Shown here one piece after another: positions 8,032 to 16,660 of a stretch of DNA of 61,066 nt (position 1 is its first letter; every line of letters starts with the position of its first letter). Under the pieces are notes generated by a model that was not told the DNA's origin, ran no database searches, and worked only from the letters and a program-made list of their open reading frames with translations. Source of the stretch: an uncultured Methanobrevibacter sp. (lineage in GTDB: Archaea > Methanobacteriota > Methanobacteria > Methanobacteriales > Methanobacteriaceae); the NCBI RefSeq assembly GCF_900316895.1, contig NZ_ONER01000003.1, forward strand, positions 1-61,066. Direction: 5' to 3'. The translations under genes were made by a program, and so were the position numbers.

Positions 8032-9039
8032 CTATATATTTCTTCTTAACTGTTGTAATGTGTCCATAAATGCATCAACTGCAATATCATAATTTTCAAA
8101 ATCATGACCTTCAATCAATCCATTTTCATAAATGGTTATCTTATCTAGTTCTATCTTTTCTTCATCATATGAAATTATATTTTCTATTTGTTTTTTTGTA
8201 TCTTCAAGGTTTATTGTGAATGGAAGCTGATAGGAATAGGAACCTTCAGCATAGTCGATGGCAATGTATTCATTATCATCAATTTGCGATAAATTTAAAG
8301 CAACCTTTTTGAAACCTTGTGATTTTAATGCATCATTGATTTGTTTAAATTTATCTTCAGATAAAATTTCATCAATCTTGTCCACCTCAATAATACCAAG
8401 TTCTCCCAAATCTCTAACTTTCACTATTTTACAGTTGGTGTTATCTGAAATGTAGTCTTCACAAAAGCCAATCCTATCAATCTTCTCTTTTGTGGTTTTG
8501 GTGTTTGTGGGGATTCGTGTTGCAAGACAGGTAGTTGATCTTGAATAGGGGATGTTGTTCTTATCCAGATATTCATGTATCTCGGCCGAAGATAATTTGG
8601 CTTTAATAAATGGTGTCTTAAAACCTTTTTTATAGGTAATTAAAATGCCGGGTCTATCCACTACCAAATCACTGATGTTGTTTCCGTCACAGATAAAATC
8701 AAATCCGTTTTCATGAGCTACCTTTTCAATAGTCGAATACATCAGGTCCCTGCAGGTAAAACATCTTTTTGGGGAGTTTTCTAAAAAATCCTCATTTTCA
8801 TAAAAGTCAATTTTGATGATTTCATGTCTCACTCCAAATCTTTCGCAGGATTTTCCGACATTTTCGACAAATCCTGTAGGAAGCAGGTGATTGTCGATTG
8901 TAATGGCTAAAGTGTCAGCTGCAACCTTGGAAGATAAATAAGTCATTAGAGTTGAATCTGCACCACCGGAAAAGCCGATAGCCACTTTTTTGTCTTTTAA
9001 GATATCTTTTACAATGCTTATCTTATCTTCTAATTTCAT
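8032..9039 (-). CDS. larE: LarE-family ATP-dependent sulfur transferase, three-cysteine type
   Basis: A PP-loop enzyme with SGGADS at residues 24-29. Cysteines C93 and C96 (RCFTCR) plus C171 (TTCLATRIP) are the three positions expected for the [4Fe-4S]-dependent LarE type, rather than the single-cysteine sacrificial type. LarE adds sulfur to the nickel-pincer precursor, but LarA, LarB and LarC are not seen here. It has 335 residues against the usual 270-280, with an extra C-terminal stretch of about 70 residues (IENIISYDEEKIE onward). It pairs with the ThiF-like gene and shares the palindrome at 9128 with the divergent binding protein. Confidence 0.8.
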   Translation of the reverse strand: MKLEDKISIVKDILKDKKVAIGFSGGADSTLMTYLSSKVAADTLAITIDNHLLPTGFVENVGKSCERFGVRHEIIKIDFYENEDFLENSPKRCFTCRDLMYSTIEKVAHENGFDFICDGNNISDLVVDRPGILITYKKGFKTPFIKAKLSSAEIHEYLDKNNIPYSRSTTCLATRIPTNTKTTKEKIDRIGFCEDYISDNTNCKIVKVRDLGELGIIEVDKIDEILSEDKFKQINDALKSQGFKKVALNLSQIDDNEYIAIDYAEGSYSYQLPFTINLEDTKKQIENIISYDEEKIELDKITIYENGLIEGHDFENYDIAVDAFMDTLQQLRRNI

Positions 9040-9127
9040 TTTATCCCCAATGAGCTAATTTTTTCTCAGTTACTATTTTAGTTTTTGAGATTTAATACAA
9101 TTTTTGTATTTTTTTAGTCGGAAAAAT

Positions 9128-9141
9128 ATAACAATAGTTAT
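9128..9141. promoter_or_regulatory. palindrome ATAACAATAGTTAT between larE and the binding protein
   Basis: Arms ATAAC/GTTAT with core TAACAATAGTTA at 9129-9140, identical in core to the site at 3604-3615. It lies 89 bases before the larE start and 130 before the divergent SsuA-like gene, so it could control either or both. A second inverted repeat, ATACAA...TTGTAT, lies at about 9091-9106. Confidence 0.55.
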
Positions 9142-9271
9142 TTTTTTCCTAAATTTAGTTAGATTTAATTGGTATTTAAATGTTGTGTAATGATTCATAT
9201 TTTGGAAAATCATGGTGTTCTACAATCAAAACTTAAATAATTTTTTGAATATATCTAATATTGGTGATTAA

Positions 9272-10207
9272 ATGGATAACAGGATTATCGCAATTATAAT
9301 TGCAATCGTAGTTGTTGCAATAGGTGCATTTTTCCTTTTGGGCGGTGCTGGTGAAGAGGTGACAATAGGTTATCTGCCATCAGACCATGATGCAGCATTG
9401 TTTGTTGCAGATTCTCAAGGAAAATTTCAAGAAAATGGAATAAAGACTAAATTGGTTCAGTTTAACAATGGTGGGGACTTGATGACAGCCATGGCCAGTG
9501 GAGATGTTGATGTAGGTTATGTTGGAATTACACCTGTTTTGTCTTCAATTGCAAAGGGCGTTCCAGTTAAGGTTATTTCTGCTGCACAGACTGAAGGATC
9601 TGGAATTGTAGTTGCAAAAGATTCCGGAATCAATTCTGTTTCAGACCTTGCAGGCAAAAAGATAGCCACTCCCGGCGAAGCTTCCATTCAGCATATGCTT
9701 CTCACTTATTACTTACAGCAGAATGGAATGTCCATCAGTGATTTGAAGGTTTCATCAATGAAGGTTCCTTCAATGAATGATGCGCTCAAGACAGATAAAA
9801 TCGATGGGGCAATTACTTTTGAGCCATATGTGTCAATTGCAGAGAAAAATGGCGCTAAAGTATTAGCAGGTTCCCAGGATATTCTGCCTGACCATCCATG
9901 CTGTGTTGTTGCGGCTTCAGATAAGTTTATCAATGACCATCCTAATGAAACTGTAAAGATTTTGGAAATCCATAAAAATGCAACAGATTTCATTAACAAC
10001 AATACTGATGAAGCGGCAGGACTATTGCCTAAGGACATCGTCAGTGATGTTGAAGTTGAAAAAATGTCAATGTCCAGTTTCCCATTCATATCAGGTTTGA
10101 ATGATACTTACAAACAGGATGTAATGGACTTTATGAATCTGGAAGTTGATTTGGGCATCTTGAAAAAGCCTATTTCTGAAAAACAAATTTTTTGGGACGG
10201 TAGTTAA
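9272..10207 (+). CDS. NMT1/SsuA-type ABC substrate-binding protein, membrane-anchored
   Basis: A 311-residue protein with an uncleaved-looking N-terminal membrane helix (residues 5-25) and then a periplasmic-binding fold of the NitT/TauT/SsuA class: EEVTIGYLPSDHDAALFVA, FNNGGDLMTAMASGDVDVGYVG, PGEASIQH. Such proteins carry sulfonates, nitrate or thiamine-precursor-like ligands; the ligand here is unknown. No permease or ATPase gene is adjacent. It is a close paralogue of the next gene. The GGTGATTAA site supports the start. Its promoter region holds the ATAACAATAGTTAT palindrome. Confidence 0.8.
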   Translation: MDNRIIAIIIAIVVVAIGAFFLLGGAGEEVTIGYLPSDHDAALFVADSQGKFQENGIKTKLVQFNNGGDLMTAMASGDVDVGYVGITPVLSSIAKGVPVKVISAAQTEGSGIVVAKDSGINSVSDLAGKKIATPGEASIQHMLLTYYLQQNGMSISDLKVSSMKVPSMNDALKTDKIDGAITFEPYVSIAEKNGAKVLAGSQDILPDHPCCVVAASDKFINDHPNETVKILEIHKNATDFINNNTDEAAGLLPKDIVSDVEVEKMSMSSFPFISGLNDTYKQDVMDFMNLEVDLGILKKPISEKQIFWDGS

Positions 10208-10231
10208 TCAACTACCTATAATCTTTTTTTT
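10199..10231 (+). terminator. terminator of the first binding protein
   Basis: Stem GGTAGTT ... AACTACC (10199-10205 and 10210-10216) overlapping the stop codon, followed by a T8 run at 10224-10231. Confidence 0.6.
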
Positions 10232-10282
10232 ACAAAATGTTTAAATATTCTAGAAGATATATTAAGTTTGGGGATTCAAATA

Positions 10283-10348
10283 TAACAATTGTTAATAAAT
10301 TAAAGAAGTAAGTTATTTATAATATACTTGAAAAAGTAATAATTGTTA
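10283..10348. promoter_or_regulatory. promoter flanked by two TAACAATTGTTA-type sites
   Basis: A perfect TAACAATTGTTA at 10283-10294 and TAATAATTGTTA (one mismatch) at 10337-10348. A TATA-like stretch TTATTTATAATATA (about 10313-10326) lies between them. The arrangement would let bound repressor dimers bracket the promoter of the second binding protein. Confidence 0.6.
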
Positions 10349-10377
10349 ATTAATTTAAATTAATTATGGTGAAAATA

Positions 10378-11352
10378 ATGAATAAGAAAATTACATTTGT
10401 TTTAGTGTTAGCACTTGCAGTATTTCTCGTAATGGGTTCAGCAAGTGCAGGACTCTTCGACTTTTTAGGAGGAGACTCCGGTAACACTGTAAAAATAGGT
10501 TATTTACCTTCAGACCACGATGCTGCATTGTTTGTAGCAGATGCTCAAGGTTTATATAAAAATAAAGGAATCAACACCGAACTTGTTCAATTTAACAACG
10601 GTGGAGATTTAATGACTGCTATGGCTAGTGGAGACGTTGATGTAGGTTATGTAGGAATCGCTCCTGTACTGTCTTCAATTTCTTCTGGTGTTCCTGTAAA
10701 AGTTATTTCTGCTGCTCAAATTGAAGGTAGTGGAATTATTGTAACCAAAAATTCCAATATTAATAATGCACATGATTTAGCAGGTAAAACTGTTGCAACT
10801 CCTGGTGAAGCATCCATTCAACATGTACTGCTTTCAGCATACTTGAAAGCAAATGCAATGTCATTAAATGACATTAACGAATCTGCAATGAAAGTGCCAT
10901 CAATTAACGATGCATTAAAAACCGGTAACCTTCCTGCAGCAATCACTTTCCAACCTTACGTAAGTCTTGGTGAAACTGATGATAACATTGTAGAATTGGC
11001 TGATTCATCTGAAATCATGCCTAACCACCCATGCTGTGTTGTAGTTGCATCTGATGACTTCATCAAAAACCACGAAAACACTACCAAAGACATCGTTGCA
11101 ATCCACAAAGAAGCAACCACATTCATTAACAAAAACATTAAAGACAATAAAACTAGTGAAATAGTTAAACTATTACCTAAGGATATTGTTGCTAATGAGG
11201 ATGCAGAAGTTAAATCCTTAGAAAGTTTCCCATTCATCTCAGGATTAGATGATGCATACAAAGCAGATGTGGACGCTTTCCAACAAGCAGAAGTTGGTTT
11301 AGGTATTTTAAACAAAACAATTTCCCATGAAGATTTATACTGGGAAGCATAG
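10378..11352 (+). CDS. secreted NMT1/SsuA-type ABC substrate-binding protein
   Basis: A paralogue of the preceding gene, with the same blocks (VKIGYLPSDHDAALFVADAQG, NNGGDLMTAMASGDVDVGYVG, TPGEASIQHVLL, NHPCCVVVASD). This copy has a clear signal peptide ending near ASAG at about residue 25 and no lipobox cysteine. The start at 10378 is chosen because GGTGA lies 5 bases upstream; an ATG at 10366 has no site. Its codon choice is more uniform and AT-ending than that of the first copy, suggesting high expression. The NHPCC double cysteine is shared by both copies. Confidence 0.82.
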   Translation: MNKKITFVLVLALAVFLVMGSASAGLFDFLGGDSGNTVKIGYLPSDHDAALFVADAQGLYKNKGINTELVQFNNGGDLMTAMASGDVDVGYVGIAPVLSSISSGVPVKVISAAQIEGSGIIVTKNSNINNAHDLAGKTVATPGEASIQHVLLSAYLKANAMSLNDINESAMKVPSINDALKTGNLPAAITFQPYVSLGETDDNIVELADSSEIMPNHPCCVVVASDDFIKNHENTTKDIVAIHKEATTFINKNIKDNKTSEIVKLLPKDIVANEDAEVKSLESFPFISGLDDAYKADVDAFQQAEVGLGILNKTISHEDLYWEA

Positions 11353-11385
11353 TTAAATTAACTATGCTTTATTTTTCTTTTTTTT
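11345..11385 (+). terminator. strong intrinsic terminator
   Basis: A perfect 12-base inverted repeat, AAGCATAGTTAA and TTAACTATGCTT (11345-11356 and 11358-11369), overlapping the stop codon, followed by a T-rich tract to about 11385. Confidence 0.7.
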
Positions 11386-11394
11386 AAGTGATGG

Positions 11395-12021
11395 TTAATT
11401 CTTTTCGTATTCGGCTATCAAGTCGGCCATAGCCTTTTTTGTCTTTTCGTCTGAAACCTTTTCAATGACACGCTGATTTTCAATCAATCTGTCCATGTAC
11501 TCTTTTCTTTTGGCGTCATCAACGATTTTATATCTTCCGAAGTTGACAAGCCCTTCGATAAGTCCGCTCATTCCACGGTTGTATGCCTGAACGCTTTCAT
11601 CGTTTATGACAACATCCCGTATTTTCCCGTCAATGAAATAGATGCTGTTGTCCCCTTTTATGGGGAAGTTTTCCGGAGTCTTGATTTCGACATTTTCAAC
11701 ATCGACAATAATGTAAGCCGGAGTGTCTTTAATGATGGCAATGTCTGAATCTGTTGTATAATATTCATCGCCTAGGCAATCTAGTGTGGCGTAGGTGAAA
11801 ACCAATGGATCCTGTGTAATGTTGACTACATACTCATTGGTATCCAGAATGTTTTTTAATGTTTTTGACCCCTCAAATATGTGGCAGTGAACCTTGTCAT
11901 CGCCCAAATAGATGAATGCAAATGCCCCTGCATTTTTTACCCCATCCTTGTTCATGGTTGTTGTAATGCATTCATACTGCAAGTCTTTTTCAATTCCAAG
12001 TTTGGCTAAATCATGTTTCAT
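11395..12021 (-). CDS. DUF447 family, FMN-binding split-barrel protein
   Basis: A 208-residue protein matching the archaeal DUF447 family: start region LGIEKDLQYECITTT, DGVKNAGAFAFIYL, and the VVNITQDPLVFTYATLDCLGDEYY block. A related Methanothermobacter protein has a flavin-reductase-like split barrel that binds FMN (recalled, not checked). DUF447 is common in organisms that make methanopterin, but its reaction is unknown. The start overlaps the upstream helical gene by 11 bases and has GGAGGGG upstream, so the two are co-translated. Confidence 0.78.
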   Translation of the reverse strand: MKHDLAKLGIEKDLQYECITTTMNKDGVKNAGAFAFIYLGDDKVHCHIFEGSKTLKNILDTNEYVVNITQDPLVFTYATLDCLGDEYYTTDSDIAIIKDTPAYIIVDVENVEIKTPENFPIKGDNSIYFIDGKIRDVVINDESVQAYNRGMSGLIEGLVNFGRYKIVDDAKRKEYMDRLIENQRVIEKVSDEKTKKAMADLIAEYEKN

Positions 12022-12373
12022 TCATATCCCCTCCAGAAAATCCGCCGGCAATTTTGTTAAGGTTGGTAAATACATTTAACAGTGAATTGACAACTTCCTG
12101 AAGTTCGCTGTTTTCAATACTTCCCAATGCTTCAATGTATTGTGGGAAAGCCTGCCTTCCATTCTGGAAAAACATATAGTATTCATTGATGTTGACTTCA
12201 TCGCTGTTCAAGTCGTCCACAGTGTCTCTGTATATCTTTTCCAAATCATCCAGACTCTCTTCAAGCAATATTTTAATTTCCTGAATGGAATCCGAATTTT
12301 CCAATTTCTGAAAAGCAGTGTTTAATCTGATAATTGAAAGAGTATAACTTTCTAAATCAATTTCACCATACAT
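12011..12373 (-). CDS. small acidic helical protein of unknown function
   Basis: A 120-residue, mostly helical, acidic protein with no recognised domain. Heptad-like Leu/Ile spacing (FQKLENSDSIQEIKILLEE) suggests a helical bundle. It ends with GGFSGG inside the overlap with the DUF447 gene, so it probably works with that protein. The ATG at 12373 is preferred over the upstream GTG at 12382 because GTGAT then becomes the ribosome binding site. Confidence 0.6.
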   Translation of the reverse strand: MYGEIDLESYTLSIIRLNTAFQKLENSDSIQEIKILLEESLDDLEKIYRDTVDDLNSDEVNINEYYMFFQNGRQAFPQYIEALGSIENSELQEVVNSLLNVFTNLNKIAGGFSGGDMNET

Positions 12374-12430
12374 ATTAATCACAGTGATATAAAATAAAAA
12401 GAAAAAAGAGTTAATTTCTCATATGAGAAA

Positions 12431-14527
12431 TTATAATTTGATTTTAATATCTAAAGCTGATGAACCTTCTTCGTAAACGAAGATTGGGTTGATGTCCAGC
12501 TCGGATATTTCTGGGAAGTCTAAGGTTAATCTGGCTACTCTTTTAATAGCCTCTTTGACTTCTTCGACATCGCAAGGTGCTTCTCCACGGTATCCTTCAA
12601 GCAATTTGGATACTTTGGTTGATGCGATTTGCTCTTCGATTTCCTGTGAGCTCATACCTTTTGCGAGGTTGAATGATACGTCTTCAATAAGGTTGACATA
12701 AATTCCACCCATACCGAATGCAATCATAGGACCGAATTGTTTGTCACGGATCATACCTACAATGACTTCCTCACCGGAATCCATCATTTTTTGCACTTCT
12801 ACGCCGTCAGGCACAATGTCAGGATGTGCTGCCTTAGCGTTAGCAATGATTTCTTCATAAGTTGCTTTTGCCTCTTCTGCTGAACTGATTCCTACTTTTA
12901 CACCGCCGATATCGGATTTGTGTAAAATTTTGTCGGATGCGATTTTAAGTACAACAGGGAATTCCATCTCTTCGGCAAGTTCTGCCGCTTCATCAGCACT
13001 TGTGGATAATTTGATTGGTGCTGCTGAAATTCCGTAAGCTTCAGCCACTGCATATGCTTCACTACCGAGTAGTGTGTCTCTGCCGTCAGCTTTAACTTTG
13101 TCGAATATTGATTTTACAGCGTCTTTGTCAACATCACTGATATTGTCAATTACATCATCATATTCACGTTCTTCTAATCCTGCAAATTTAACCATTGCTT
13201 CTAAAGCTTTTACTGCAGTTTCAGGGAATACGTAAGTTGGTATACCATTGTCCCTTAAAGCGTCGTTAGCATCAACAAATGTTGGCCCTCCCATGTTAAC
13301 AACAATGACAGGTTTGTCGAATTTCTTTTTCTCTTCAATGATTGCTTCTGCAATTCCATCAGGATCAGCTGATGCTGTAGGACAGACCATAACGATTAGG
13401 CTGTCAACATCTTCATAACCTAATACCAATTCTAAGGATTCTTTGTATCTGATTACTGGTGCGTCTCCTAATACGTCAATAGGGTTTTTGGCACTTCCTT
13501 CATCAGTTACGCATTCTTGTAATTTTGCAGTGGTTTCCTCATCGAATTCAACGAGTTGTAAACCGGCTTTTTCCATTGCGTCAACTGTAAGTACTCCTCC
13601 ACCGCCAGCGTTGGTAATGATAGCTACTTTGTCTCCTTTTGGAAGTGGTGCTTTTGAAAATGCTAAACCTAAGTCGAATAATTCAGCCATGGTTTCCACA
13701 CGCATGATTCCTGATTGGTGGAATGCTGTATCGAATGCAAGGTCACTGCCTGCCAATGCTCCAGTGTGGGAAGATGCAGCCGCTGCACCTGCAGAGCTTG
13801 AACCGGATTTAAGCACTATAATAGGTTTTTTGTGAGCTGTTTCCCTCATGGTTCTTACAAAGTCATCGTCATCGGAAATTGATTCAAGATAACATATGAT
13901 TACATTGGTTTCATCATCTTCAGCCAAGTATTGTAACAATTCAATTTCACTTACTCCAGCTTTGTTTCCTAAACTTATAACTTTACTGAATCCAATTCCA
14001 GAGGTTACGCTCCAATCGATGATAGCTACCATCATAGCTCCACTTTGGGAGATGAATGCCATGTTTCCGGTTGGAGGCATCATTTGTGAAAATGATCCGT
14101 TCAATGGGGTGTGGGAATCGGTAATTCCTAAACTGTTTGGTCCAATAATGTTTATACCGTATTCTTTACCAAGAGCAGTTAATTCTGCTTCTAATTTAGC
14201 ACCTTCTTCGCCAACTTCTTTGAAACCAGCAGTAATAACTACCATATTTTCAATGCCTACTTCACCACATTCCTTAACTGCTGTGTTTACAAATGGGGAA
14301 GGGATAGTAATAATTACTAAGTCAACCTTTCCAGGCACGTCTTTAATATTTGCGTAAGCTTGTTTTCCGAGGATTTCTCCACCTTTTGGGTTCACAGGAT
14401 ATATCTCACCTTCAAATCCATCGTTGATAAGATTGTCAACAATGATATATCCTACTTTTCCAGGGGTATTGGAAGCTCCAATAACCGCCACAGATTCAGG
14501 TTTAAACATCTTATTGAGGTCTATCAT
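12431..14527 (-). CDS. ADP-forming acyl-CoA (acetyl-CoA) synthetase, fused alpha-beta
   Basis: A 698-residue NDP-forming acyl-CoA synthetase. Residues 1-130 are the CoA-binding Rossmann domain (VAVIGASNTPGKVG), about 150-450 the succinyl-CoA-synthetase-like part with the phosphorylated His254 in SSHTGALAGSD, and about 470-698 the ATP-grasp domain (VVLKIASDKILHKSDIGGVKVG). It interconverts acyl-CoA + ADP + Pi with acid + ATP. In methanogens it may serve acetate activation or salvage of imported acids. It has a good GGAG site, and the 275 bases upstream carry only promoter-like A/T sequence. Confidence 0.9.
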   Translation of the reverse strand: MIDLNKMFKPESVAVIGASNTPGKVGYIIVDNLINDGFEGEIYPVNPKGGEILGKQAYANIKDVPGKVDLVIITIPSPFVNTAVKECGEVGIENMVVITAGFKEVGEEGAKLEAELTALGKEYGINIIGPNSLGITDSHTPLNGSFSQMMPPTGNMAFISQSGAMMVAIIDWSVTSGIGFSKVISLGNKAGVSEIELLQYLAEDDETNVIICYLESISDDDDFVRTMRETAHKKPIIVLKSGSSSAGAAAASSHTGALAGSDLAFDTAFHQSGIMRVETMAELFDLGLAFSKAPLPKGDKVAIITNAGGGGVLTVDAMEKAGLQLVEFDEETTAKLQECVTDEGSAKNPIDVLGDAPVIRYKESLELVLGYEDVDSLIVMVCPTASADPDGIAEAIIEEKKKFDKPVIVVNMGGPTFVDANDALRDNGIPTYVFPETAVKALEAMVKFAGLEEREYDDVIDNISDVDKDAVKSIFDKVKADGRDTLLGSEAYAVAEAYGISAAPIKLSTSADEAAELAEEMEFPVVLKIASDKILHKSDIGGVKVGISSAEEAKATYEEIIANAKAAHPDIVPDGVEVQKMMDSGEEVIVGMIRDKQFGPMIAFGMGGIYVNLIEDVSFNLAKGMSSQEIEEQIASTKVSKLLEGYRGEAPCDVEEVKEAIKRVARLTLDFPEISELDINPIFVYEEGSSALDIKIKL

Positions 14528-14802
14528 AAGTTTTTCTCCTGTTTTTTTTATATTTTCATATTAATTATCATGATAAATAATTAACATTTAATATAATTAT
14601 ATTTCTTGTTATATTATTATTTAAATATATTGTTTAATCAATCAAAAGTTAGTTTAAGCTTTAAATTAATCTTTAATTGACTGTTAAAATTATTTTTTTC
14701 CCATTCTCTTAACATTTATAATATATGATAACTAAAAATATATATGAATAATAAATTATTGATATTTTAATAATTCAATAAAATATCAAATTAGGAGATA
14801 TT

Positions 14803-15723
14803 ATGAGCTTAATTATCGCTTATGTTGGAAAAAAAGGATGTGTAATGGCGAGTGATAAAAGAAAAATAGGATATTTCGGTGATAAACAAAATTTGAATAA
14901 ATTAGAAGACGAATTATATAATGGAAAAATAGATAATGATGATGATTTTCTGGCGAGAGCAAAGGAACTCGGAATTTCAATAAAAATTACCGATGATGCC
15001 AGCAAGCTCAAGATAGTCGGCAATTCCATCCGTGGTGAAGTAAGTACCAAAGGAACTTTTGAAACAAGAAGAAGACGTATTTACGGAACTACCAACGGAT
15101 ATCAAATTGTCGAGTTATTGGGTTCAGATACGGAATCCCGTAAGGCTGGAGACAGCGGAGTCATCATCTTTGGAAATGATTATGCAAAACGCATGGCTGA
15201 AACATTAATCACAAGGAAATGGAAAGCCTCCCAAAGTTTAAGGTATATGGGGGAAATCTTCCAGAATATCATTGAGGAAGTTGCCTCTAACACCCCTACT
15301 GTAGGGAAAAATATTGATGTATTGATACAGCAACCTAAATTTGACAAAACACAGGCTCAAAAACATCTGAATATAACAATCGATCATGACATTAAAGTAT
15401 TGACCAAATTTAGGCAGGAATTAACTGAAAAATTGGTACAGCAAAACCTTGACATAGAAATGGCCAATAAAATCATCAATCAAGGTGAAATCGGCAAGGT
15501 TGTAAATATTGATGGGAACATGCTGTTTGTCCAATTGAATGATAAAACCCAGGCAGTTGACGGAAATTGGAAGCAGAAGGCGGCTCCCGGTCAGAACGTA
15601 TTGATGTTTACAGACAGCGATAATGTGAAAATTGGAGATAAGGTTATCATTGAAAATGAGGATTTATGCCTTAAAAAAGATAAGTCTTCACTCAAGTGTG
15701 ATATAATTTTATGCTCTTTGTAA
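14803..15723 (+). CDS. Connectase-like protein ligase (DUF2121, proteasome-beta fold)
   Basis: A 306-residue protein. Removing Met1 exposes Ser as N-terminal nucleophile, and GCVMASDKR mirrors the proteasome beta signature GVVLAADKR. The methanogen family DUF2121 includes Connectase (MJ0548 as I recall), which cuts and rejoins a peptide motif found in the methyltransferase subunit MtrA. Residues about 230-306 (GKVVNIDGNMLFVQL onward) form a small beta-barrel as in that family. The nucleophile here is Ser rather than Thr. A TATA stretch at 14715-14726 and an AGGAGA site precede it. It is followed after 11 bases by an MBL-fold gene in the same direction. Confidence 0.82.
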   Translation: MSLIIAYVGKKGCVMASDKRKIGYFGDKQNLNKLEDELYNGKIDNDDDFLARAKELGISIKITDDASKLKIVGNSIRGEVSTKGTFETRRRRIYGTTNGYQIVELLGSDTESRKAGDSGVIIFGNDYAKRMAETLITRKWKASQSLRYMGEIFQNIIEEVASNTPTVGKNIDVLIQQPKFDKTQAQKHLNITIDHDIKVLTKFRQELTEKLVQQNLDIEMANKIINQGEIGKVVNIDGNMLFVQLNDKTQAVDGNWKQKAAPGQNVLMFTDSDNVKIGDKVIIENEDLCLKKDKSSLKCDIILCSL

Positions 15724-15734
15724 GTGTGGTTTAA

Positions 15735-16658
15735 ATGAAGATAACATTTTTGGGCAGTGGAGGAGGAAGATTTTCCGCCATTAGCCAAAGACGAATGACT
15801 GGAGGTTTTAGAATTGATAACCTCGGTGGGAAAAATTACCACATAGACCCGGGTCCAGGTGCGCTTATAAGAACATACCAATTCGGATTCGATCCCCGCA
15901 ATCTGAGCGGAGTCATTGTCACACATTCGCACACTGACCATTATAATGATGCTGAAATTCTAATCGAGGCCATGACAAGGGGAATGACCAAAAGCCTCGG
16001 AACCGTTGTTGGCAGCGAAAGTGTCCTGAACGGATATGAAAAGTGGGGACCGTGCATTTCATCTTATCATCAGTCAAAGCCGGAAAAAATCGTCTTGAAG
16101 CCTGGTGAGTATGATCAGTTGAACAATGTTAAGATTAAGGGTACAAAGACATCTCACGGAGACCCTACAGGTGTTGGATTCCAGCTTGATTATAGGGGTT
16201 TTAAGGTATCCTACACTTCCGACACAGCTTATTTTGAAGGGCTGGCAGAGGAGCATGAGGGTGCAGATATCTTAATAGCCAGTGTTTTGAGACCTGGAAA
16301 CCGCTCAATCAATGGACATATGTGCACACGCAATTTCATTGATTTGATTGAGGAAGTTAAACCGCAGGTTGCAGTCATGACACATTTGGGTCTTAAGATG
16401 ATTTCAGCAAATCCCGTAACAGAGGCCAAGAAGGTTTCTAAAAAAACGGGCATCAAAACAATTGCCGCTTATGATGGTTTGTCATTTAATGTGAACTACA
16501 ACAATCCTAAGAGATTCAGGCTGATATCCCTTAAGGACGTTCAGTCATCAGTTCACAGCACCAGTCATACATTATATGAAAATGAAAGGAAAAATTCATA
16601 CCAGCTGGCATTCAAACACAAGGAGTTTGATGAGCTGACCATGGTAAAAAGAAAATAA
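15735..16658 (+). CDS. metallo-beta-lactamase-fold hydrolase
   Basis: A 307-residue MBL-fold protein with THSHTDHYND (HxHxDH) near residue 62, a further His in TSHGDPTGVGFQL, SDTAYFE, and MTHLGLKM near residue 216. It most resembles RNase Z/UlaG-like archaeal hydrolases of unknown substrate. It lacks the beta-CASP domain and the exosite arm of tRNase Z. It follows the Connectase-like gene at 11 bases spacing, so the two are probably one transcript; a role linked to protein ligation is pure inference. It converges with aroC. Confidence 0.75.
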   Translation: MKITFLGSGGGRFSAISQRRMTGGFRIDNLGGKNYHIDPGPGALIRTYQFGFDPRNLSGVIVTHSHTDHYNDAEILIEAMTRGMTKSLGTVVGSESVLNGYEKWGPCISSYHQSKPEKIVLKPGEYDQLNNVKIKGTKTSHGDPTGVGFQLDYRGFKVSYTSDTAYFEGLAEEHEGADILIASVLRPGNRSINGHMCTRNFIDLIEEVKPQVAVMTHLGLKMISANPVTEAKKVSKKTGIKTIAAYDGLSFNVNYNNPKRFRLISLKDVQSSVHSTSHTLYENERKNSYQLAFKHKEFDELTMVKRK

Positions 16659-16660
16659 GG

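Noticed and set aside
13443..14357. Long open frames on the plus strand opposite the acyl-CoA synthetase
   Set aside because: They lie fully inside a well-supported gene, have no ribosome binding site and read as Ser/Thr/Pro-rich antisense sequence.
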